A stretch of DNA of 64,000 nt, taken from the NCBI RefSeq assembly GCF_002873335.1, contig NZ_MCUW01000012.1:62001-126000 (forward strand), given 5' to 3'. Position 1 is the stretch's first letter; every line of letters begins with the position of its first letter. The notes below the pieces were generated by a model that saw only the letters and a program-made list of their open reading frames with translations, did no database searches and was not told where the DNA came from. The DNA is from Vibrio sp. 10N.286.49.B1 (GTDB lineage: Bacteria > Pseudomonadota > Gammaproteobacteria > Enterobacterales > Vibrionaceae). The position numbers and the translations under genes were made by a program. Of the stretch, positions 1-7,969 are shown one piece after another.

Positions 1-1665
1 CGTAGCTTCCGCTTTTTCGAAGCCCAGCTTCAGCAGCTAACAGTTGTCATTGGTGAAAACGATACTGGCAAGACCAACTTTTTCACCGCACTTTCGTTAC
101 CGTTAAGCGGCAACCAAATAGACTTCAACCAGAAGCGTTTGAGTGTTTCTGACATCAACAAAGATGCCGTTATTGATTTTCTAACGTCTGTAGTCAATGA
201 CGACGCTGAAGAGAATCAACTTCAGAAGACCCCTAAAGTGTCAGTAACCGTAGAATTTGCTGATCCGAAAGATGCTTATGAAACAGCACTGCTGGCTAAG
301 TGGATTGTTGCTGATGGTGATGAAGAAAGTTACAAAATCAGATATGACTTTACGCCTAAAGACGACAAAGACTTGCTTGAGGTCGTGAAGAAATCGCTCG
401 CTGGTAAGACTTTAGATGATATCAACTGGTTTACTCTACCCGTTGAGCTATACGACTACCAAGTCGTATCTGTGAACAACGAAAAGCCTATCGCATACAG
501 TGATTTAAAACACGTTAGTGTCCATAGTATCAATGCCGAGCGAGATGACTTTTCAGAAAGCAGTTCAATGAAGTCTAATAGCATTTTCACAAAGCTGCTT
601 ATGAACACACTAAACGATGACGACAAAGGTCAAATCAACACAGCCTACTCTGAGTTCTTTAGTGCTATTGAAAATACTGAAACATTCGACAAAGTTATTG
701 GAGCCAATGAAGATTTTGAGAACTACGACAGTATTATAAAACAGCTTGAGTGCACTCCTAACCTGCCTAATTTGAAGAACATCTTATCGAATATCACTTT
801 GAAATACGGTAATGAATTTCTGTACCAAAAAGGCTTGGGGCAACGAAATCTTATCTACATACTCATCCTGTTTGCTTACTACAAGTCGTGTGGTGATACA
901 TTCAACTTGTGCTGTATAGAGGAACCAGAAGCGCACTTAAGCGTTAACAACCTTCGCTTAGTAAGAGACTTCATCGAGAAAAGCTCAAGCAATAGTGGCT
1001 CGCTTGTACAAACTCTCATTTCTACCCATAACCCATCGATTATCAACAAGCTGAAAATCTCTAATGTCTTAGCGTTTACTGGCGAGAAAGCAATTAGTCT
1101 GTCCGATACACCAACTAAGCTAGTTGACTACTTAAGAAAAAGACCTAATTTCGACATACTAAAGCTGCTGTTCGCAAACAAAGTTATCCTCGTAGAGGGG
1201 CCGACTGAAGAAATGTTGATCAGCACTTATTTGTCTAAGCAACCAGCCCTCAACGACATTGATATTATTCCAATTGGTCAACGTGGTTACGCCACTTTCT
1301 TAGATATATGGCTCACCTTAAACAAAGATAACCCAAACAAAAAAATTGGTGTTATCCGTGATTATGACAATTCAGATGCTGCTAAAGCTAGACACGATGC
1401 TTATGACGCAGCCCACAAGAATGTCACTGTAAGAACAACGACAAATTACACACTTGAAATTGATTTAGTAGAAGCCGAAGACAACCTAGCCTTGCTAAAT
1501 GGTTTATTCGAAATGGATGGCGACCTCAAAGGAGTGTCCGATCACATGATTAATGGCAAAACAGCAAGAATGCTGGATGTCTGTGATGCGATGGTTGATG
1601 AAGAGAACCCTCTGGATATCAAGTTACCATCTCATATCGCACAGGTTATTGAGGCTCTGTCATGA
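1..1665 (+). CDS. gajA: OLD-family ATPase/TOPRIM nuclease, GajA-like (5' truncated)
   Basis: The frame is open from base 1, so the gene starts upstream and its first residues are missing. What remains is an OLD-type nuclease. An ABC-type ATPase carries Walker A GENDTGKT (bases 52-75), Walker B CCIEEPEAH (910-936) and an H-loop STHNPS (1021-1038). A C-terminal TOPRIM domain follows, with VEGPTEEM (1192-1215) and the metal-binding DYD in IRDYDNSD (1354-1377). The stop overlaps the start of a UvrD-like helicase gene by four bases (ATGA). That pairing is the Gabija anti-phage layout, in which GajA is a nucleotide-sensing DNA nickase; the family's proteins are near 580 residues, which fits the ~555 seen here. 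An unrelated OLD nuclease is the main alternative, but the coupled helicase makes Gabija the better call. Confidence 0.85.
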   Translation, partial: RSFRFFEAQLQQLTVVIGENDTGKTNFFTALSLPLSGNQIDFNQKRLSVSDINKDAVIDFLTSVVNDDAEENQLQKTPKVSVTVEFADPKDAYETALLAKWIVADGDEESYKIRYDFTPKDDKDLLEVVKKSLAGKTLDDINWFTLPVELYDYQVVSVNNEKPIAYSDLKHVSVHSINAERDDFSESSSMKSNSIFTKLLMNTLNDDDKGQINTAYSEFFSAIENTETFDKVIGANEDFENYDSIIKQLECTPNLPNLKNILSNITLKYGNEFLYQKGLGQRNLIYILILFAYYKSCGDTFNLCCIEEPEAHLSVNNLRLVRDFIEKSSSNSGSLVQTLISTHNPSIINKLKISNVLAFTGEKAISLSDTPTKLVDYLRKRPNFDILKLLFANKVILVEGPTEEMLISTYLSKQPALNDIDIIPIGQRGYATFLDIWLTLNKDNPNKKIGVIRDYDNSDAAKARHDAYDAAHKNVTVRTTTNYTLEIDLVEAEDNLALLNGLFEMDGDLKGVSDHMINGKTARMLDVCDAMVDEENPLDIKLPSHIAQVIEALS

Positions 1666-3035
1666 TTGAAATCCAAATTGCTGGAGCTGGTGCGGGAAAG
1701 ACTTATGGCTTAGCTGAATCGTTGATAGATCATATCAAAACTTTCACTAGTCACAAAAAGACATTCGCACTGACATACACAAACTCAGCAACAGCGAAGA
1801 TAGAGCAAGAGATAATCAAACAGCATGGATTTATTCCGTCGAATCTCTGTATACAGACAGTCCATAGCTTTTTGTTGAACGAAATCATCTACCCGTTTTC
1901 GTTATTCACTCTAGGTGATGTCTATAACGACACATCAATGATGATGTTACCTCCTCCTAAGTACAAAAACAGCCTTTTTGCACGACTTAGAAAGATAAAT
2001 GTCATTCACACTGATAATGTATACAACATCGCTAAACAGATTGTTGATGATGCCGTCAGCAAACACAGCACCAAAGCTAAGAAAGCAAGAGTCCGCAGGC
2101 TATTAGCTATTCTAGAGAGTTGCTTTGACAAGATATTTATCGACGAAGTCCAAGACTTAGATGGCGATGCTCTCCGCTTTTTCGAGGTACTAGGCAGCAA
2201 CGATATAGACGTATACATGATTGGAGATCCAAAACAAGCAATCAAATATCCCCAAGCTCTTGATACTTTCGTTAAAAAAGTAATGCCAAAAGAATACGCA
2301 AATATCCTACCAATAAACAATCAAACCAGACGAGTACCCGCTGAGATCTTAGCTGTCTCAAACAACTTCTGTTATGAAGACCAGCAACAAGAATCACTAT
2401 CAAAAGTAGTCGGTGAACTCATGTACATAGAATCGGTGGACGGACGATATGACAAGCTACTAACCAATTACATAGATGCAAAACAACTTGTTTGTATCGA
2501 CAAAAAGAATGGTCGTTATACAACTTCGTCTAAACACAAACACGCATTCCCACGAGAGGTCGAGGAAATGATTCGTGAATCTAACCATAAGAAAGACAAA
2601 ACTTTGTTTGTTAAAGCCGCTTTTGCTGATTTTATGGACGATGCAATCAATGAAGATAATAAGCGAGCCATAAGCAAACTCATTGCTCGGCATTCATTGG
2701 CTCTCAATAAACAGCACTTCGCCCAATTACATGAGCTGTGCAATTCCTGCACAAAAAATGACGTTCAATTCAAAGTCCAAAGTATCGACTCTATCAAGGG
2801 GTTAGATGCTGATACGTGTGTAATCATACTCAGCTCTAATACCCTGAAATACTTAACCCAAAATGGTATTGGCAAAGCGAATCGTTTTAATAAAGAGTGG
2901 AAACGAGTCTATGTAGCTCTTACTCGTGCCAAGAAGAGATTGGTCTTAGCATTAGATCACGATTTACTTTCTAAAGAAGATATGGCGGCAGTTAGGGATT
3001 CTATAGGGGTATTGGGGTTTGTTAATCACAACTAG
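1662..3035 (+). CDS. gajB: UvrD/PcrA-like helicase, GajB-like
   Basis: A 457-residue superfamily 1 helicase/ATPase. Walker A AGAGAGKT lies at residues 7-14, the DEVQD Walker B (motif II) near 160, a GDPKQAIK motif III near 190, and the late motifs SIKGLDADT (near 375) and YVALTRAKKR (417-426) complete the UvrD pattern. The length is short for a UvrD repair helicase, which is normally above 650 residues, but close to GajB at about 490. Its ATG overlaps the stop of the OLD nuclease gene, so the two are co-translated. In Gabija, GajB is thought to sense DNA ends or nicks and to consume nucleotides once GajA has cut. The role here is inferred from the pairing and motifs. Confidence 0.85.
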   Translation: MIEIQIAGAGAGKTYGLAESLIDHIKTFTSHKKTFALTYTNSATAKIEQEIIKQHGFIPSNLCIQTVHSFLLNEIIYPFSLFTLGDVYNDTSMMMLPPPKYKNSLFARLRKINVIHTDNVYNIAKQIVDDAVSKHSTKAKKARVRRLLAILESCFDKIFIDEVQDLDGDALRFFEVLGSNDIDVYMIGDPKQAIKYPQALDTFVKKVMPKEYANILPINNQTRRVPAEILAVSNNFCYEDQQQESLSKVVGELMYIESVDGRYDKLLTNYIDAKQLVCIDKKNGRYTTSSKHKHAFPREVEEMIRESNHKKDKTLFVKAAFADFMDDAINEDNKRAISKLIARHSLALNKQHFAQLHELCNSCTKNDVQFKVQSIDSIKGLDADTCVIILSSNTLKYLTQNGIGKANRFNKEWKRVYVALTRAKKRLVLALDHDLLSKEDMAAVRDSIGVLGFVNHN

Positions 3036-3137
3036 TATTGATCTATCTACAAATACCGATAGCGTCCAGTAGAAGGCAGAATCAATAAAATATTTCAGAC
3101 TTGTCGACCTTATGTAAACAACTCTTTCAAACATAGC

Positions 3138-3166
3138 TTGACACTGTTGGCACAACTGGGAAATAT
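3138..3166 (+). promoter_or_regulatory. Probable sigma-70 promoter of the HEPN gene
   Basis: A consensus -35 TTGACA (3138-3143) is followed by a 17-base spacer and an A/T-rich -10 (AAATAT, 3161-3166). It lies just upstream of the zinc-ribbon/HEPN gene, which has TAAGG at 3184-3188 as a ribosome binding site. It suggests that gene can be expressed apart from the nuclease-helicase pair, which ends 163 bases earlier. Confidence 0.5.
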
Positions 3167-3197
3167 TTAAATAAAAACAACAAGTAAGGTTTTAGCT

Positions 3198-4463
3198 ATG
3201 AATGTTTGTACACGCTATGAATGCGATACCTGCGAAACTTTGATTGATTGCCGTATTGGCTTTTCCAACCGAGATGTTCAACCTCTCCAGTTTGCGTGCC
3301 CCGAATGTGGAGAACGCATTAGCTTCACATTGGGCTTAAAAGATCTTGAGGGAGCAACTGAAATCACTAACTTTAAAGCGCCATTTACTGGTGAAAACGT
3401 CTTTGTTGATTTGCACCTTGATTTCCCCACTACATTTGGTGAGTACAAACAAGGTAACACTACGTTTATGCGTGTGGTGAGCGAAATTGGACAAGAGCCT
3501 TTCTATGACCTGTCTAGGCGTTTGGATCTTCTAAACATGCTAGGAGAGCACCACCGCTCACTTAAACGACTTATCTCACAATACAAGCAAGGTAATATCA
3601 AGGGATTTGAGAAGGTCATTAAAAGCCTTGAGAAGTTAAAGTTCGTAAAGCTGAAATCACGTAAACCAGAGGATGTAATCGCTGCTCTATACTCGGCAAC
3701 TTCGATTATGTCTTCTCCGTTGACAATTTTTGAGCAAAATAAAGAACTCAGTGAAGTAATGCCGAGAATACTTTACAGTCTTAATGAAGACCATCACGAC
3801 AACCTGAACAAGTTCTTTAACGACTTGCAGACCACAGGCTTTCTGAAGAAAGTTCACCACGAAACTCTTAGCTTGTATCCAAAGCTAATCAAGCTGGAAG
3901 TTCCTCTACGCCCTGCTTTGTACTATGACTACAAAGAAGAAGAACTAGGAACTGTTCCTGCTAGGGTTTCTACGACTAACTTCGAGTCATGCAATAACAC
4001 GTATAAAGACATGGCAGAGGTTTATTCCAGACAGCTAGTACTAGTGGCTGGGTTAAATAACCTTATAAAACGTGGTGACTTTAACCTTTTTTCTGATGAG
4101 ACCCGTTTGAATAAGAAAGACAAAGTTATCACGGATTTTATATCTCTAGAAAATTACGCAAAAGTTGACTTGGGCAGAAAGCTATCTGCTCTAGATGATT
4201 GCTTCTTCAAGTATGATGAAGAGGCGCTTGATAGTCGCCTTAGAAATGGAATCGCTCATTACAAGTACGAGTATAACGAAGTCACACAGGTCATTACCTA
4301 TAGCTCTGCCAAAGAGGGACTTACTAGGGATAAAACTTTCGAAATGAGCCTTATGGAGTTCATGAGAAAGATGCTGCTGCTCTTTCGTGAAGTGCATAGC
4401 CTCAACCACATCATCAAAGCGTTGCTGTTCCACAGTGTATTGATTTTGAAGCGGCCAATTTAG
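3198..4463 (+). CDS. Zinc-ribbon protein with C-terminal HEPN-type motif, possible defence RNase
   Basis: A 421-residue protein I do not recognise as a named family. The N-terminus holds two CxxC pairs (C9/C12 and C34/C37) spaced as in a zinc ribbon. The middle is charged and helical in character. Near the C-terminus is RNGIAH (R349 to H354), which fits the R-x4-H catalytic signature of HEPN ribonucleases, including the usual polar residue after the Arg. HEPN RNases are common effectors of abortive infection and toxin systems. The gene is co-directional with the Gabija-type pair 163 bases upstream, has its own promoter-like sequence, and ends at a strong terminator. It may be an accessory to that system or an independent defence gene. 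The RNase role is inferred from one motif plus context. Confidence 0.7.
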   Translation: MNVCTRYECDTCETLIDCRIGFSNRDVQPLQFACPECGERISFTLGLKDLEGATEITNFKAPFTGENVFVDLHLDFPTTFGEYKQGNTTFMRVVSEIGQEPFYDLSRRLDLLNMLGEHHRSLKRLISQYKQGNIKGFEKVIKSLEKLKFVKLKSRKPEDVIAALYSATSIMSSPLTIFEQNKELSEVMPRILYSLNEDHHDNLNKFFNDLQTTGFLKKVHHETLSLYPKLIKLEVPLRPALYYDYKEEELGTVPARVSTTNFESCNNTYKDMAEVYSRQLVLVAGLNNLIKRGDFNLFSDETRLNKKDKVITDFISLENYAKVDLGRKLSALDDCFFKYDEEALDSRLRNGIAHYKYEYNEVTQVITYSSAKEGLTRDKTFEMSLMEFMRKMLLLFREVHSLNHIIKALLFHSVLILKRPI

Positions 4464-4475
4464 TCCCCATATTAG

Positions 4476-4496
4476 AAGCGCCGAAAGGCGCTTTTT
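4476..4496 (+). terminator. Intrinsic terminator of the HEPN gene
   Basis: Perfect 7-base stem AAGCGCC / GGCGCTT around a GAAA tetraloop, followed by a T-run, 12 bases after the stop codon. It ends the defence locus. Confidence 0.85.
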
Positions 4497-4620
4497 CACA
4501 TCTATAGTTTCCTCTCTTACCTTCTTTTAACTTATTAAGCCGATAGTCGTTTTCTTCATAATTTCTCCTGAGCGAATGTTTGGTTAGAGTATTAGGTCTA
4601 AGTAACTTTGGGGCAAATCC

Positions 4621-4663
4621 GAGTTACGTTGAACTACCCCGCTAGCACGGCTCTGGATAACTC
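4621..4663. repeat. Hairpin element, copy 1
   Basis: GAGTTACG opens the element; its GAGTTA pairs with TAACTC at 4658-4663. The inside (ACC, CGC, AGCA, GG, CTGGA in order) matches copy 2 at 4756-4802, although the pairing arms differ. Confidence 0.4.
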
Positions 4664-4755
4664 CGAGTTGCGTTTCTACTAATTTAGCAAAGCATGAATT
4701 AGTAGAAGTATGGCAAGTTTCACTTAGGTGATTGTCCTGTATTGTTGGAGCGGAC

Positions 4756-4802
4756 CATTTCTGAGTTACGCCACCTCGCCAGCAAGGAACTGGACAGAAA
4801 TG
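4756..4802. repeat. Hairpin element, copy 2
   Basis: Arms CATTTCTG (4756-4763) and CAGAAATG (4795-4802) are perfectly complementary. An inner AGTT/AACT pair extends the stem, with GGA bulged. The loop shares the order GAGTTACG, ACC, CGC, AGCA, GG, CTGGA with copy 1. Confidence 0.4.
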
Positions 4803-5168
4803 CTCTACATCCCTTCATTTCTAACATACCCCATATAGCCGTCATCCTCCCGAAAGTGAGGATTTCCTACCGCGTGTAGGTGACTGAAAAAAAGACTAAG
4901 TCACCTAAATCAGCTTCATGACGCACTAAATAAGCGTATCAAACATCGCATAGACGTAAGGCCCAAATTGAGGTTAGTGGGTGCACTTGAATGACATGAT
5001 GACAACGAGAATGAAATCGACGCCACCCACTCATCTGGTCGATCACTATCATCTTGAATAGAGCTTTAACCACTGTAACAGATTTAGTTTGAAGCCATGT
5101 TGAAAATGGGACCTTGCAACAAACTAGCAAGCCTCACTTACCCCTTCATAAGGTTAAATTTAAGAATC

Positions 5169-5215
5169 AAAATAAAAGAGGCAACGCCAATATAACAGTC
5201 TTCCTCTTTTATTTT
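5169..5215. terminator. Terminator-like 13-bp perfect hairpin in the omp leader
   Basis: Arms at 5169-5181 and 5203-5215 are perfectly complementary (AAAATAAAAGAGG and its reverse complement) around a 21-base loop, with a T-rich right arm. It ends 48 bases before the start of the outer-membrane protein gene. It could be a bidirectional terminator, an attenuator, or the end of an unannotated small RNA. Confidence 0.55.
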
Positions 5216-5263
5216 CATCATTCCCCCGATACTACATCCACATTCACTACAAAGGTTATTATC

Positions 5264-5815
5264 ATGAAGCATTCTTCACTCGCGCTCATTTGTCTCAGTT
5301 TAATCTCAGGAGTGAGCCATGCAGGAGCCATCAGCGACGCTTTTTCTGGAATCACGATTGGTGGGGGCTATGCGACCGACAGTAGTCATGGCGAAACGCT
5401 CAAAGGCTATTCGGTCTATTCACAGGGTTATATTGTCCCATCAATGAAAGAGAACCTGTTCACTGATTTTCGAGTAACCACAACATCAAACGATTCATAT
5501 TCAGGTTACAACAGTCAAAATGGCACCCTTGAAACACAATCCATTGACCTCGTCCGGTACCAAGCAGCAGTAGGGTTTGGTGTCCCGTATCATGCCACCG
5601 ACTCTATCGTCGTTAAACCGTACGTTACAGCTGGTTGGTCATGGGACAAAGTATCTGCCGGAAGCCAAGACGAAAAAGACAACAGTTTTGTAGCGTCGGC
5701 AGGAGTCAAAGGAGAATTTGGCGAGCACTTTATGACTGGTGTTGGGTACTCGAAGGAAACAAATGGATTAAAATCAGGACAATGGTTAGTCGATGTAGGC
5801 TACCGCTTTAACTAG
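5264..5815 (+). CDS. Small outer-membrane beta-barrel-like protein
   Basis: A 183-residue secreted protein of no named family. It begins with a signal peptide: a Lys-containing start, a hydrophobic core and an AxA-like end near SHAGA at residue 20. The rest alternates polar and hydrophobic residues with many Gly, Tyr and Ser, and finishes with WLVDVGYRFN, the amphipathic aromatic-rich last strand typical of outer-membrane barrels. The ATG at 5264 was chosen over an upstream in-frame start at 5114 because it gives a clean signal peptide and has AAAGG eight bases before it. The size suits an eight-stranded OmpA/OmpW-like barrel. Substrate or role unknown. Confidence 0.75.
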   Translation: MKHSSLALICLSLISGVSHAGAISDAFSGITIGGGYATDSSHGETLKGYSVYSQGYIVPSMKENLFTDFRVTTTSNDSYSGYNSQNGTLETQSIDLVRYQAAVGFGVPYHATDSIVVKPYVTAGWSWDKVSAGSQDEKDNSFVASAGVKGEFGEHFMTGVGYSKETNGLKSGQWLVDVGYRFN

Positions 5816-5866
5816 AACTCAAGAGATACTCAATCCGCAAGACTTTAAAGTAAATTACTTATTAAT

Positions 5867-5880
5867 GGTTCTGTTGCAAA
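5867..5880. other. IS6-family-like terminal sequence, solitary
   Basis: GGTTCTGTTGCAAA resembles the inverted-repeat tip of IS6-family elements as I remember it. No partner end or transposase is nearby, so it is either a remnant or chance. Confidence 0.15.
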
Positions 5881-5910
5881 ATCCGAGAGCCAAGGTAACA
5901 CTCGGATTTT
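5878..5910 (+). terminator. Terminator downstream of the outer-membrane protein gene
   Basis: AAAATCCGAG (5878-5887) pairs perfectly with CTCGGATTTT (5901-5910), leaving a T-run on the 3' side, 60 bases after the stop. Confidence 0.6.
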
Positions 5911-6007
5911 GACATTCCGGTAGGATCGTTCAATCTGTTATTTTCGATTAACTGATTGGCATTACGGCTTTCACTGGCCTTTTGGGTGGGTAGGTGACCA
6001 CTAGAAC

Positions 6008-6045
6008 TGACAGAGAACTAATTAGCCATATGCCGTTCTCTGTCA
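6008..6045. repeat. Perfect 11-bp inverted repeat between convergent genes
   Basis: TGACAGAGAAC (6008-6018) and GTTCTCTGTCA (6035-6045) flank a 16-base loop, just 3' of the VOC gene that runs the other way. There is no T-tract, so terminator function is uncertain. Confidence 0.5.
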
Positions 6046-6071
6046 TGGGTTAACATTAACTGCTAATAACC

Positions 6072-6491
6072 TTAGCTGGAACGATTACGTAGCTTAGGGT
6101 CATCAGTTAGGTATTCTACGAACTCGATTTCAAACCCTGCAGGATCAATAAAATAACTATTTTTTCGGTAGGGTTCTTTCGCACCGGGTTTTGCTACCTG
6201 AAATCCCGCTTGGTTCAACCTAGCTATAACACTGTCGATATTATCAGTCACATAGGCAAAATGAGCGAGACCGACCTGATGTCCAGATAAATCGCGATTG
6301 CCCCCTTCACCATTGTCACTTAGCGCAATATATTGATAGTCGTCACCAAAATGCAGCCAGTTCCGCGGCTTACCATTCCAGTCCCCTTTTCCCTCATCAC
6401 GAATAGACCAGTGTGGGAATGCCGCTTGGTAAAAGGTCAACATTTCCGGGATATCCTTTACCACTAGATTGACATGTTCGAGTTGAATCAT
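6072..6491 (-). CDS. VOC (glyoxalase/bleomycin-resistance fold) protein
   Basis: A 139-residue single-domain protein of the vicinal oxygen chelate superfamily. It opens with the typical IQLEHVNLVVKDIPEML strand-helix pattern (a His at residue 5 as possible metal ligand) and closes with FIDPAGFEIEFVEY, the Glu-bearing last strand. The middle has FAYVTDNIDSVIARLNQAGF, the usual second beta-alpha repeat. The ATG at 6491 is preferred over an in-frame start 36 bases upstream because AAGGAG sits at the right distance. A MerR-type dyad lies upstream, suggesting induction by a metal, electrophile or redox signal. The substrate cannot be told from sequence. Confidence 0.85.
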   Translation of the reverse strand: MIQLEHVNLVVKDIPEMLTFYQAAFPHWSIRDEGKGDWNGKPRNWLHFGDDYQYIALSDNGEGGNRDLSGHQVGLAHFAYVTDNIDSVIARLNQAGFQVAKPGAKEPYRKNSYFIDPAGFEIEFVEYLTDDPKLRNRSS

Positions 6492-6809
6492 TTTTTCTCT
6501 CCTTGAGTGTGTCTGTACGCAACACAATCTATGCTAATACTTAAACCTAAGTTTAAGTAAAGCAGTTATTTCAAGCTCTGAAAGCACCCGTCTACAAATG
6601 GATGAAGTAGTCACACCTCAAATACACCTAAAGCTGATTAAAAAAGCATTAGTGGCTAGCTGATTCATGGCAGTAAAATCGCAATTGAGAGTAAATGTTG
6701 ACTCGCTTCACGATTAATCGGACATATCGCCATTATAGAAAGCTGATCATAGCAACCGCGGCGTAGCTTTCGTATATTGTCTACTCTACTTTCACTTGGT
6801 CTGGATAGC
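6492..6809. other. Divergent promoter region
   Basis: Apart from the dyad at 6538-6559 I see nothing definite here. It must hold the promoters of the leftward VOC gene and the rightward GGDEF gene. Confidence 0.4.
6538..6559 (-). promoter_or_regulatory. MerR-type operator/promoter dyad
   Basis: TACTTAAAC (6538-6546) and GTTTAAGTA (6551-6559) form perfect 9-base arms with a 4-base spacer, about 45 bases upstream of the VOC start. The form resembles the long dyads that MerR-family activators bind between an over-spaced -35 and -10. No merR gene is nearby, so the regulator must act in trans. Confidence 0.5.
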
Positions 6810-7793
6810 ATGGAAGCGTATCTAAAAAAGATTGCTCACTTGGAAAAGGAAAACGAGGCGCTTAGGCGTAAAAACGCTCGCCTTCAAGAAAAGTTAAATG
6901 CTGCACTCGATAGCAATGGGCTTTGTTTGTGGGAGCAACACATCCCATCCGGTACTCTTACCATTTTCAACATGCAATGGGGCCAAATGCTCGGCTACCA
7001 GCCTAACGAGTTAACCGCAACCGTAGAAACGTGGAAAAACAACCTGCACCCCGATGACTACGACCTTGCGGTCGGTGCATTAAACGATCACCTAGCGGGA
7101 AAAACCGATTTGTACGAAGTGATCCACCGCATGATTCACAATGACGGCAGCGATAGTTGGGTCTACGACCGAGGGCGAATCGTTGAGTATGACGCATGCG
7201 GAGCGCCTCTTCGTATGATGGGCACTCACATCGATATCACAAAAGAAAAACGTTATGAACAACAATTGACAAAGCTGGCCTCCACCGATCCACTTACCGG
7301 GCTGTTAAATAGAACGGCCATTGAGGACAGCGCATTTTTCGGCGAGCAATCAGATACGTTGCAAAAATCAGCCATGATATTTTTTGATATCGACAATTTC
7401 AAAGCCGTGAACGACAATTTAGGCCATCACACGGGTGATACCGTACTTATCAACATCGCAAAAAGTCTAACTGGATTGGCGCCAAAGCACTCCCATATAG
7501 GACGCGTTGGTGGCGATGAATTTGTTATATTATGCTCCTACTCAGAACAAGTAGAGCTCACGACGCTTTGCGAGCAACTGTTTCTGTCCATTATTCCTGC
7601 TATAAATCAGAGCCTTGATAATGTCGACATTGGGATGAGTATCGGTATTTGTCTCTTTCAGAAGGGAGAACATCGTTTCGAAGATATTTATCAAAAAGCC
7701 GACCAAGCCATGTACGACATTAAGAAACACGGTAAAAATAATGTGAAGACCATTGATTCAATCCCCATTGCTAATCAAGTTAATGCCACTTAA
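6810..7793 (+). CDS. PAS-GGDEF diguanylate cyclase
   Basis: A cytoplasmic c-di-GMP synthase of 327 residues. The first 30 residues are a charged, Leu-rich coiled coil (KKIAHLEKENEALRRKN). A PAS fold of the PAS_3 type follows, from LCLWEQ to GTHIDITKEK, and then a GGDEF domain starting near DPLTGLLNR with the intact motif RVGGDEFVIL. The inhibitory I-site RxxD normally found just before GGDEF is absent, so product feedback may be lost. There is no transmembrane segment, no signal peptide and no EAL domain. The ATG at 6810 is used; an in-frame TTG at 6777 would add 11 residues and neither has a clear ribosome binding site. The PAS ligand is unknown. Confidence 0.85.
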   Translation: MEAYLKKIAHLEKENEALRRKNARLQEKLNAALDSNGLCLWEQHIPSGTLTIFNMQWGQMLGYQPNELTATVETWKNNLHPDDYDLAVGALNDHLAGKTDLYEVIHRMIHNDGSDSWVYDRGRIVEYDACGAPLRMMGTHIDITKEKRYEQQLTKLASTDPLTGLLNRTAIEDSAFFGEQSDTLQKSAMIFFDIDNFKAVNDNLGHHTGDTVLINIAKSLTGLAPKHSHIGRVGGDEFVILCSYSEQVELTTLCEQLFLSIIPAINQSLDNVDIGMSIGICLFQKGEHRFEDIYQKADQAMYDIKKHGKNNVKTIDSIPIANQVNAT

Positions 7794-7925
7794 TAGTCGC
7801 ACCTACCAGTGAATCACTAACGTCTACGAAAAAACCACACATCATTAAATCGATACCTTTCGGGCGACACATTTCAACCCCACTGACGTCGTGGAATCGA
7901 TTTATCTTTCCTTTATACACCCTCA

Positions 7926-7947
7926 GTGTTATACATATATATAACAC
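7926..7947. promoter_or_regulatory. Palindromic operator of the GntR-ABC operon
   Basis: GTGTTATA (7926-7933) and TATAACAC (7940-7947) are perfect inverted arms with a 6-base spacer, 22 bases before the GntR start codon. Position and form fit an autoregulatory GntR/YtrA-type operator. Confidence 0.65.
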
Positions 7948-7969
7948 CAAATCAGATAGGAAGTCATTC

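Larger units (their letters stand above)
4497..5168. other. Non-coding stretch at the defence-island edge
   Basis: No convincing gene. It holds two related hairpin-forming elements (4621-4663 and 4756-4802), and a short solo match to the Vibrio repeat found later in the window (GCCGTCATCCTC, from about 4840). It may be the scarred boundary between the defence genes and the neighbouring chromosome. Confidence 0.5.
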
